64,000 bases of DNA from Psococerastis gibbosa. Its lineage: Eukaryota; Arthropoda; Insecta; Psocodea; Psocidae. Under the pieces are notes generated by a model. The model was not told the origin of the DNA. It saw only the letters and a list, made by a program, of their open reading frames with translations, and made no database searches. The stretch spans positions 26,558,770-26,622,769 of the forward strand of contig OZ020484.1 of NCBI GenBank assembly GCA_963971405.1, read 5' to 3'. Of the stretch, positions 54,706 through 64,000 are shown in pieces. The position numbers and the translations under genes are program-made. Position 1 is the stretch's first letter, and every line of letters starts with the position of its first letter.

Positions 54706-55658
54706 CATTGGCGTAAATAGGGGGGTCCTGGGGGGGGGGGGCTAAGCCCAGGATTTTTGGTGGCGAAGACGTTATGGAGGCTAAAGGCATAGTATCCACA
54801 ATAATGAAAGGGAAATTAATTCTTAGTATGCTTATTTTACATGAAAGAAATCAACATATTGACCAAGTACTTTCACAAAAAATATATTACTAAAAATGCT
54901 CAAAAAACCCCAATACTTCAAACCTATTTTTTACAAATTTTTCTCTGGGGCCCCCTCAATGGTAAGTTTATTCGCCGTTGTAATATCTCAATTTTGTACT
55001 GCTTGCAAACATTGGCGTAAACAGGGGGGTCCTGGGCTAAGTCCCCCCCCCCCCCCCCCCCGAAGCACCCGTGCCCCCAGGATTTCTGGTGATAAAGACG
55101 TTATGAAGGCGAAAGGCATAGTATTCGCAATAACGAAAGGGAAATGAATTCTTGGTATGCTTATTTCACATGATAGACATCATGAAAAAAATCAACATAT
55201 TGTCCTATCCGATATAAGTCCTTTCACAAAAATATATTACTCAAAATGATTAAAACTCCAATATTTCAGACCTATTTTTTCAAAATTTTTCTTTGGGGGA
55301 GGCCCCCGGCGGGCCCCCTTCAGTGGTAGGTTTAATAGGTAAAATCTCAACTGTGCTACTTGCAAAGTGCGTAAAACCTCCCTAATTTGGGCCTATTTAT
55401 CAATTTTTGTTCTCCGGGGGAGACCCTCGGGCCCCCCTTTCTCCAGGGTAGAATATTCGTAAAACCTCCCTAATTTGGGCCTATTCAAGTTTTGTTCTCC
55501 GGGGGAGACCCCCGGGCCCCCCTTTCTCCAGTATTGAATATTCGTAAAACCTTACTAATTTCAGCCCATTTTTCAATTTTTTTTCTCCGGGGGATCAAAG
55601 TCTTGGGGTCCTAAAGCCCCCCCCCCCCCCCAAGAAATTTTGGGAATTTACGCCAATG
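54706..55658. mobile_element. hAT-type MITE with internal duplication and C/G tracts
   Basis: Ends CATTGGCGTAAAT and ATTTACGCCAATG are inverted. The flanks AATGGGCC / AAGGGGCC are an 8-bp target duplication with one mismatch, the hAT signature. The 5' end is repeated inside at 55010 (CATTGGCGTAAACAGGGGGG). Then three degenerate units of about 85 bp (GTAAAACCTCCCTAATTTGG ... TTCTCCGGGGGAGACC) fill 55369-55570. No transposase. Confidence 0.75.
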
Positions 55659-56334
55659 AAGGGGCCTGAATAAATATTGGAATAATTACGAAGAATAAGA
55701 GTGCACTGTTTGGTTTGTGCACTAATGCATAGTTAAATTTTTGCAGTAGTAGTTTTCACATACAATATTTTGAGCTGCATTGTTGCCTACCACAAGTATG
55801 CCTTTCATGACTTTTATTGAATGAAACTAATTTTTGTACCTTAAGTTCAAATAAAGTAATTTTTATTTATTTTATTTAGCCTACCACAGGACTAGCCTGC
55901 CTGGTTTCGGATTATGATATCCTTCATTGTTCGCTAGAGCAATGGGGGCGGAGACAGAAAGACAAACACTGTCAATTTATTTAGGTACATTTAATCGATG
56001 TAACCCATGTAACTTTCAGTTGTTGAGTTGTCGTAACCACCGCCCCCCCCCCCCCCCGTCTGCAGTAATATTTTTCGCTACAAAACCTAAATATTGCTGC
56101 TATCAAAACGTGTCAAATCTCACTATTGCATGTCAATTTTTTAAAAAAATCCCTTGTGGGATTGAGCCTTTTGATTGAGCCCCTTCAGACCTTCCGAACT
56201 CTCGGGCGCCTGCGCAAGGAACACTAAGGTCATTTGATTACCCCCCCCCCCCCCCTCTAAAACCTATTGTTACGCCACTGTAGATCAGTATGCTCCAAAC
56301 TAGTGTTTTAAACAGCCTTTTCCTTATATTTATG

Positions 56335-56604
56335 TTATTTTAAGTTTATCCGCATGCCCGAACACCCCAAGAAATTTGTCCTATGCGGGAAGATTGGCTG
56401 ATAGCCATACATTCGATACATTTCCGAGTATCTTAAGTTAGCAGAGTCGATGTGCTGGTAACATGACGGATACATTAATGAAGTGTTTAGGAAGTGGTCT
56501 CCAGGAATGCCCTCGGTCATTAACCAAGACAAACAGTTAATCCAGAGTTCAAACCTTACGATACGGAGCGTTACGTTGACAACCCGTTGGCAACCTGCCG
56601 TCAT
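56335..56604 (-). other. open stretch of unknown nature
   Basis: 89 codons on minus, starting MTAGCQRVVNVT and ending GCSGMRINLK-stop. No family recognised, no clear splice sites, and it lies beside a LINE 3' end (56640-56868). More likely repeat-derived than a gene. Confidence 0.15.
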
Positions 56605-56639
56605 AAAGTTCTTTGCCCTCTGCTTTCATCTTGACCGAG

Positions 56640-56868
56640 TTATTAAACAACCGCACCTCTCTTGGACGCACACCTCAATCCAGGCAAAAACGTGTCAGGG
56701 GTTGGCCCATAGTGTACCTACATAGAATTAGAAATAATAGTAATACAATAATTAGAAATAGAATAAAAATAATTATACTCTTTGTAAATGCAGTTTAGTG
56801 TAAGAAAGGGCCATTGGCCCTAACTACGCTGTTGAATAAAGACGATTTATTATTATTATTATTATTAC
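56640..56868 (+). mobile_element. LINE 3' end with (ATT)n tail
   Basis: AT-rich 3' UTR-like sequence, then AAGAAAGGGCCATTGGCCCT, AATAAAGACGATT and an ATT microsatellite. The same tail architecture is seen at 18575-18662. Confidence 0.55.
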
Positions 56869-57965
56869 ATACAGTATGTAGGCAGTAGGCTAGATTCATT
56901 GAATATTTACCCAGTTATAGTTATTTGCTACATTTAAACTTAACTATTTTCTAAGTTGAACGTATTGTAGAATATGTGGCAGGAGTTTACTGTTTACTCC
57001 CTTATAGGCTACTATTGTAGTACGTATTTGTATTTGTAATATTACAGCCCAGCATTTGGAATGCAGAATTAATATTATGAAACATAGTCATAGCACACAG
57101 AATATATTTTCGATCCGTACTTATAAGAGAAGAGAAAGAAAAACAGAAAGGAAATTGTCCGTATTTTCTATTTCGGCGAATTAGCGCCATATACTCAGCA
57201 CCTAGTCCTAAGTTAGTCTATAACATCGTATCACAATAACTTGTGACAAACATTACCTAATCTACAATATATTTAAATTTAGTCCGCTGATGGCACAACC
57301 GCAGGCGTCTTCGAAAACAGGACCCCACAGCATTTCGCTATTAGGGGATGAATACGAATAATACGATGAAATAAAGTTCATTCTGAAGTTTATAAAGAAA
57401 AGCAGGTTTCACTGTAACGTTAGAGGGGGAGCGTTTTGCAATGAAGGGTTAGAATTTTTGCAACGTCCGTTTTGATGGTTAAGCCATATGAATGTGTTCG
57501 TACTCGTACATGTCCAATATCAGTGTCGCGGCAACTTCCGAATCGGGTGCTCTAACTTTCATCAACCAGCTACCAAGTCAGGTAGGTTGAACCTTCTTGT
57601 CTGTATAGTGAGCACCCATCATTTACCAAGGAATGAATGACACGGGTATTGAAATATAAAACAATTAATATACAGTAATTGAAAGGCAACCTTAGCTAGA
57701 CCTATAGCCTATAGGTAACAATTTTCCCTGCCCTAAAACTAAAATAAAAATAAAATTGGACATATTATTATACTATAGCCCAATAAGTCCAGCCCACTAT
57801 TTCAAATATTCCCGTCCTCATCAGCCATTCCTGGAGGAATTTGGAACACGTATTTATTGACCCGGGACAAATATCTAGTACGTTAAATCATTTTGGCGCT
57901 AAATATTGGTAAGAATTGGTAAAAGTAGCCATGTATATCATGCTCTAGGTACTACAAGGTGTTAG

Positions 57966-58190
57966 TCAGGACATGTAGAGTAGTGGTATACAGACTCCGA
58001 CTTCACCCGAATGGTTGTTGGTTCGAGTCCCACACTTGCTACATTTTCTGGCCAAGCGTCGGAGGGCATGTAAAACAGGCGGTCCCGGGCTTTCCTAGTT
58101 GAGTGTAAGAGAGGGCTTTATAGCCCTAACTCCGCTAGGTTGGCTTAGTAATAGAACAAAAAAAGTCAATATTTATGTATTTATTTATTT
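57966..58190 (+). mobile_element. tRNA-derived SINE, family A, copy 2
   Basis: CAGGACATGTAGAGTAGTGG, B box GGTTCGAGTCCCACACTTGC, then GCGGTCCCGGGCTTTCCTAG and CTCCGCTAGGTTGGCTTAGT as in copy 1, with only scattered differences. Confidence 0.85.
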
Positions 58191-58544
58191 ACAAGGTGTT
58201 CAATTCTTCTAGTGTTTGCTGGTCTCAGGTTAAACATTCTTGATGGCAGCTACCCCCCTGCCCCCCCCCCCTTGTATCCGTCTACGGCCTAACTACAGTC
58301 AGTTAAACTTTAAAATTAGAAACAGGGAGCGGAGTTAGGCCCCTAAAGAGGGTTCGCCTACCGGCCCCCAGCAGCTAGGAAGGTTAATCCGGCACTGCCT
58401 GTGTGTACAAGAGTTATAAACAAATTATACAAATTCATGAAATTAACCAGCGTACACGTAGAGGAAGATAGGGTGCCAATTGTTAAACCTATACATGATG
58501 GGCCTAGCCGCTTGGGCCTACTATGGCGATTATTTTTAATCTTA

Positions 58545-58628
58545 CCTGGGATAAAAAATGTAAACAATATAATTTTACAATGGAAAGCGCTATTCAAAGT
58601 TGTTTTATTTACGTTTTTAACCCCCAAG
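58545..58628. mobile_element. small palindromic MITE (CCTGGGnTAAAAAATGTAAAC family), copy 3
   Basis: CCTGGGATAAAAAATGTAAAC and TTTACGTTTTTAACCCCCAAG, core GGAAAGCGCTATTCAAAGTTG; closest to 41480-41561. Confidence 0.75.
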
Positions 58629-59207
58629 AATAGGTTAATACTAAACGGCATAGTAGACCCGCAACTCGCAAGCCGCAAGGTACTGCCGCTCTATAAAAAG
58701 TTTCAACGAGGCGCCCCTATTTTGTTATTTATTTAGGTGTTCTTTACGCATAAAAAATTAAAAATGATGTCAATATCCGTATTTAATAAAAATTACTATA
58801 ATCAAAATAGGCTACTAATTAATAGCCTTTATATGACAGCTGAAGATGAATAAATGAAAGAACTCAATGTCTCTGACGATGAAATTTGATCGAAGCCTAG
58901 ATGCTGCATGGTCAAATGTTTATCACACAGTTTTTCGTCATCATTTGTTCCAGTATGCTATATATTGCCATGGGGGAAGTTTGTGACTATATCTACAGAG
59001 TTATATAGGCTGTCGTGATATGAACTAAATATATGACAGCCTACAAGATATAATTAGGGAGTTTCTTTTTAAGTTATGGGTGCTTGAGTTTCTGACCGAG
59101 CATACAGGTATATGTAGGTACATAAGTCGGCGCCACCGAGTTGTATACAGAGCAAACCTATAAACTAAAAATTTGGTGTAAATGAAATTCTTGAGGGTCC
59201 CGTCAAA

Positions 59208-59725
59208 CTAGACCTGTCAGTGGTTCTATATTGATAGGAGTATAGTTTCAGTAATATTTAACGCCCCTGCCGGCACCTAGGCGCCTAGGCTATAAGGGTT
59301 GAAACCGAACCTCTCCGAAAAGACTTTCATTGACCGGTAATGGTAGGTTTTGCGAAGAATGAAAACACTGCAATTTTAGCTTTTATCCACTGTAGTGACC
59401 CCTTCAGTCTCCAGTTGGGGTTATTTGTGAATGAAAAGAGGTACAAACAAACCTGAAATATAAATTATAACAAATGATAATTGGTGGTTCCGGTAGAATC
59501 GTTATTAATCGAACCGTTTTGAGCCCGATCTGTCAGCAATCAGGAGTATAGTCTCAATTATATTTAACACCCCTGTCGGCACCAGACCACCGGGGCTACA
59601 AGGAAGACTTTCATTGACCGCCAATGGTAGGTTTTGCGAAGAATGAACACACTACTATTATATTGTTTAACCCCTGAAATGACCCCTTCAGCAGGGGTTG
59701 TTAGTGAATGAAACACTGAGGTCCA
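59208..59725 (+). repeat. two diverged direct repeats, about 0.22 kb each
   Basis: 59208-59446 and 59520-59725 share AGGAGTATAGT, CGGCACC, AGACTTTCATTGACCG, AATGGTAGGTTTTGCGAAGA and GACCCCTTCAG in the same order. A third trace ends at about 59835 (TTGTGAATGAAA). No ORF. Confidence 0.65.
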
Positions 59726-60088
59726 ACATTTGCAACATTTAATTACGTTACAAACGACTAACCGGTCCTCTCTAGCAGAAATTGCAGAATTTGCTACTGC
59801 TAGGGCAGCGGCAAACTTGTGAATGAAAATTTTAATCTACTAACAGGTTTGTCCAACATCTCGCTTAGTCGCTTCTCAGTCGCATTCACAGTCGGACGAT
59901 TGGCGTATAGTCCCCGACGCTATTTCATTGCTGGAGCTGCAGCCCTATTATGCCAATTTGGGATAAACGCAGCACCCTCTAGCACCTAGCTTTATATAGG
60001 GTAATACCGGGTTTATTTTTAAATACCGCATTAGCTCAAACACCGGGAATATGGTGAAATCAATTCAATTGTTTTAAACAAATGAGTG

Positions 60089-60262
60089 CAAGGCCGTAGC
60101 CAAGGGGGAGGGGCTTCACGGGGGTTCAATCCCCCCCCCCCCCGAAATGAAATGACTTGATACTAGATAGAATCGGCTTTTGAGAGGAAAAATAAAAACC
60201 ACTATGGAATATCCAATGAAATTTCTGAAACCCCCCGAAAAAAAAACCTGGCTACGGCCTTG
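60089..60262. mobile_element. hAT-type MITE, CAAGGCCGTAGCCA termini
   Basis: 174 bp. CAAGGCCGTAGCCA and TGGCTACGGCCTTG are exact inverted repeats; flanks AATGAGTG / AATGAGTA form an 8-bp target duplication with one mismatch. A C-tract lies near the 5' side. Confidence 0.85.
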
Positions 60263-61342
60263 AATGAGTACAAAATGCACGGGAAACTCAAATTATTGAT
60301 AAATTGATCCTCAGCTATATATTTTTGGTATTTTTTGTAAGTTTTCAATTTTTTCTCCCTTGTAGTATGTAGTCACATTAATTTAAATTCTAAATATATT
60401 CCAAAATTCTATTCTGTACATTTTAATATTTATTGCTATTTCCTTCAATTGTAATACAATGCAGCCATTCTCTTGCATTCCAATAATTTATTAATTTTAA
60501 TTTCCCGCGCATTTTACACTCTTTTGTTTAAAACAGCTGTCTATCATGATTTATTTACGGGCCACTTTCGCGCCACGAAGCCGAGCCCACTAAAAAAAAT
60601 CAGTAAAACTAAGCGAAGAGATTCCATCATTCAATTTAAATGCCATTGACCCTACAAATCACTGATGTCCTATAAAGAGAAATTATAACATTGAACTGTT
60701 GTAGAGATCAGCAGGCACATTAAGCCATTAAGGGCACCGACACGGGGTGAATACTCCAAAAACTGCCCAACAAAAACTGTAGGAATTCCCATTGTTAAAG
60801 AACCCGGAAGAACCCAACCCTTGAGGTGGTCACTAGCCCATAAACATGTAAACAAAATGCTTTTACTATAGGAATTATACCTTTCTATGTGTATGACAAC
60901 AAGTCAAGAAACTATATGAAAGGCCCTTAATTCACAAGAAAACAGCCGCGCATTGACCTGATTTCATGGTAGGCACATCACGGATGAACTCGACTAGAGT
61001 TTTCTCTATTGTAGGGTGGATTACAACAATGCAGTGGGGTATGTCAAATTTGTAGCACTGTTAGCTTCAAATTGGGGTACAGGTATCTACTACCTGGCCA
61101 CGACAGAATGAAATATTTTGGAAAAACTTGTTTATTCGAAAACTTGCATAAGCGGAACACCGAGCTAATTCGTTTTTAATAAATGTTCCCAATGTTGTCC
61201 TACACAAATGAAGACGTCAGGGGAAAAACCGGAAAGGTGATCAAAACTTGATTTTTCATAAATCTAATTTTAAAGTTTAAAGTAGGCGTTTCTTCCCCTG
61301 TATACTGTTTTTTCCCACGCCATTTGTGCACAACCTTACTTG

Positions 61343-61830
61343 TTGCTTTCCAATTTATACGTAGTATAAGGAAAGCTTTGTGACGGTCCAAATTTTCGAT
61401 TCCGAGATTTCAACGGAATTACACGTTTTGAGGTCCCAGGAACCCACGAAATGTCTGTCTGTCTGTCTGTGTCTGTCGTTCTGTCTGGGGGTTTTATTCT
61501 CAAAAAACTCCAAAAAAAAGTCTAAACAAATTATTTCTAAAAAACGGCTCCAACGATATCTCTTAAATTCACATATATTGTAGTCGTTATTAATGTTGAT
61601 AAAATGCGGGGGGTTGCTTGTCCCTTGATAGTTTGCTTCTGGGGGTAAAAAAATAAAAATAACTAAATTTTAATGAAAAATGACTATAAAATAATTTTTC
61701 TGCGAAACCTTCCTATCGATGATTTCTACCTTCAGGCATGTTTTAGGTGTTAAATTGAGTAACGAAACGGAACAGGTTACTTTCCCAAAAAACTATTTGG
61801 TTTTGTGCAAAAAAAATATTTTTTTTGAAA
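61343..61830 (+). repeat. dispersed repeat of about 0.5 kb, unknown type, copy 3
   Basis: TTGCTTTCCAATTTATACGT, TATAAGGAAAGCTTTGTGAC, TTACACGTTTTGAGGTCCCAGG, then (GTCT)n and an AT-rich body, as at 17783 and 35852. Confidence 0.75.
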
Positions 61831-62154
61831 AAATGATCTGACCTATCTAGAATTTACCTCTCCTCCAGTGACGTTAGATGGACCAGCCCCCCCCCCCCCC
61901 AAGACATCGGAACTTTAACTATAGGAAAATTATTTACCTTGAAATTACTCATTTTCTCTATCTACTAATTTTGATAAATTGGAAAGCATGTTCGAGTAAA
62001 CTCGGATCGGTTCTTTTTCTTCGGTTTTGTTAGGCCATTTAAAACTACATTAAAAGCTGAACAGAATGCCACCATTATCTCAATTTTGACCTTTGCACCT
62101 TTCCGGTTCTTCCCCTGACGTCTTCAAATGTTGATTCAGTTATATACGACAGTA

Positions 62155-62505
62155 GTATAGAAAGGGGGTTTCTGGCGCTTACCCCACCCCCCGTCGAGCT
62201 ACCCCATCTACCCCACCCCCCGTCATGCTACCCCTCGTGGGTGGTCTGAGGTTCTGGCGCTTATCCCCCCCGTCGAGACCCGTGGGTGGTCTTTCTATGG
62301 CACTATGATTGTTTTATTTTTTTTTATAATTACTAATTTGTGAGATAGAGTTATATATATATTTATTTTTTTATTTTTTTATTTATTTATTTTTTTTTTT
62401 TTTTAATGGTGTAATTGAATTAAAACATTTCTTTCTTCTTCTTCTTTCTTCTTCGTGGGTGGTCTTTCTATGGCACTATGATTGTTTTTTTTTTTTTATA
62501 ACCCA
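62155..62505. repeat. low-complexity C-rich and T-rich block with a duplicated 34-bp segment
   Basis: Repeated CTACCCCACCCCCCGTC units are followed by GTGGGTGGTCTTTCTATGGC at about 62283 and again at about 62456, with (CTT)n between. No coding content. Confidence 0.6.
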
Positions 62506-62506
62506 G

Positions 62507-63378
62507 GTAAACATAAGCTAAATATAGACACCCGTAGTATTTAAAAACCTTAAAATAAATTAATATAAATTTTTTTTTAATCAGCTATATTTACATCGAT
62601 GAACACGCTTGAGCTAATGCATAATGTTTAGTACACTACATTGAGTAAACATAAGCTAAATATAGACACCCATAGTATTTAAAGACCGTAAAATAAATTA
62701 ATATAAGTTTTTTTCTTAATTATTTATTATCAGATAAATTTACATCGGTGAACACGATTGTGCTAATTAATAATGTTAAGTACACTACATTAAGTAAACA
62801 TAAGCTAAATATAGACACCCATAGTATTTGAAGACCGTTAAATAAATTAATATAAGTTTTTTTTTCTTATTAATTTTTATCAGTAATATTTACATCGATG
62901 AACACGCTTGAGCTAATGCATAATGTTTAGTACACTACATTGAGTAAACATAAGCTAAATATAGACACCCATAGTATTTAAAGACCGTAAAATAAATTAA
63001 TATAAGTTTTTTCTTAATTATTTATTATCAGCTAAATTTACATCGATGACCACGCTTGAGCTAATGCATAATGTTAAGTACACTACATTGAGTAAAGATA
63101 AGCTAAATATAGACACCCATAGTATTTAAAAACCTTAAAATAAGTTAATATAAGTTTTTTTTCTTATTAATTTTTTTTTTTTTTTTTTTATCAGCTACAT
63201 TTACATCGATGAACACGCTTGAGCTAATGCATAATGTTTAGTACACTACATTGAGTAAAGATAAGCTAAATATAGACACCCATAGTATTTAAAAACCTTA
63301 AAATAAATTAATATAAGTTTTTTCTTATTAATTTTTTATCAGCTACATTTACATCGACGAACACGCTTGAGCTAATGG
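62507..63378 (+). repeat. satellite, about 150-bp unit, nearly six copies
   Basis: The anchor AAACATAAGCTAAATATAG (or AAAGATAAGC) occurs at about 62509, 62647, 62796, 62946, 63094 and 63257. Each unit continues ACACCCATAGTATTTAAA, GTAAAATAAATTAATATAAG, a T-run of variable length, then TTTACATCGATGAACACGCT. The T-run explains the 138-163 bp spacing. Confidence 0.9.
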
Positions 63379-63659
63379 GAGACAGGGATAGATAAACCAG
63401 TGAGGGTGAGCGCCATTGAATAATGCACATATTAATTACCTAATTTGAAACAGTGGACTACCCACGAATGATAGACGGTAAGGGTGGGACTCGGCGTTGC
63501 ACTCAGTATCTTAAAAGGAATGTATTAATCCCACAATAGGTGTTCAATGTACCCACCAGCCATGTTTATAAAAATGAATTTTCAATAATCCCAACTAAGT
63601 CTCAGTTTCTCACAATGGGTGTGCAATATACCAGGCAGTCGTGTTTTCTATGTTAGATT

Positions 63660-63895
63660 TAGTTACATTGGGCTAGGACAGGTTAAGTTATAATATTAGG
63701 CTAGGTTAAATTTTTATATCAAGTTAGGGTAGGTTACATTGGATTAGGATAGGCCAGATTAGGTTACATTGGGTTAGGTTAGCTGTTTACCTAGATTAAA
63801 TTCATCATTTTTTTAACAAAAATATTTTTATATCAAATAAATATGATGTTAAGTTAGGTTACATTGGGTAAGGATAGGTTGAGTTAGCCACAAAC
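63660..63895 (+). repeat. degenerate TTAGG/TTAGGTTACATTGGG repeats
   Basis: TTAGGTTACATTGGGTTAGG and variants recur several times with GGTTAGGTTAG runs. The motif resembles the arthropod telomere unit TTAGG but is too degenerate and too short to be a telomere. Confidence 0.5.
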
Positions 63896-64000
63896 AAGCC
63901 ATTAATAAATCTACCCCTCGCTGACAGTCCATTGTAAGCTAAAGTGATTTTTGTTTTCGTAAATCTATCCAACACTTAGGTTGAAGCATGGTCATTATCG

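Noticed and set aside
63660..63895. Telomere
   Set aside because: TTAGG-like units are degenerate, short and interspersed; not a telomeric array.

Overview
This is a gene-bearing stretch of an AT-rich animal nuclear genome. It shows spliced genes with 0.1-3.4 kb introns, dense short inverted-repeat elements, tRNA-derived SINEs, LINE relics and one very young Ty1/copia retrotransposon. Nothing is bacterial, and I see no operons, CRISPR arrays or ordinary tRNA/rRNA genes. An arthropod is the best guess. The reasons are the copia element with an internal initiator-tRNA-type primer site, degenerate TTAGG-like repeats at the right end, and the MITE-rich introns. This is inference; the species cannot be read from the window.

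Layout. (1) 388-975 (+): an intronless typical 2-Cys peroxiredoxin. (2) 1520-3703 (+): PPIL3-type cyclophilin in four visible exons. Its first coding exon (ATG only) may lie at 179-181, which would nest the peroxiredoxin in its first intron. (3) 16165-4410 (-): sarcosine dehydrogenase, 16 coding exons, 893 codons plus stop, two introns with GC donors. It converges tail-to-tail on PPIL3. (4) 16.2-23.9 kb: gene-poor, with a SINE, repeats and two unidentified exon-like stretches. (5) 37122-23913 (-): an MTM1/MTMR1/MTMR2-type myotubularin phosphatase, 12 coding exons, 641 codons plus stop, catalytic HCSDGWDR motif intact. (6) 37369-40781: copia-like element with 259-bp LTRs that read as identical and GAAAA target duplications. 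It sits in the space shared by the head-to-head MTMR and HURP genes, and its ORF is an in-frame deletion derivative. (7) 41031-50202 (+): HURP/DLGAP5-like spindle protein, 7 coding exons, 745 codons plus stop. (8) 53690-53121 (-): CCDC115/Vma22-like V-ATPase assembly factor in a single coding exon. (9) 54.3-64 kb: no gene recognised; hAT-type MITEs with C/G tracts, a SINE, LINE tails, a 150-bp satellite and TTAGG-like sequence.

The gene models were rebuilt by hand from conserved protein segments and splice phase. In SARDH, MTMR and HURP every listed exon joins in phase and each total is divisible by three. The genes look like unrelated housekeeping functions: redox, protein folding, mitochondrial one-carbon metabolism, phosphoinositide turnover, mitotic spindle and V-ATPase assembly. 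The most unusual material is in the mobile fraction: a foldback MITE family with a shared core but private, internally matched arms (one copy inserted in another), the in-frame Gag-integrase copia fusion, and tRNA-like sequences arranged as foldbacks.
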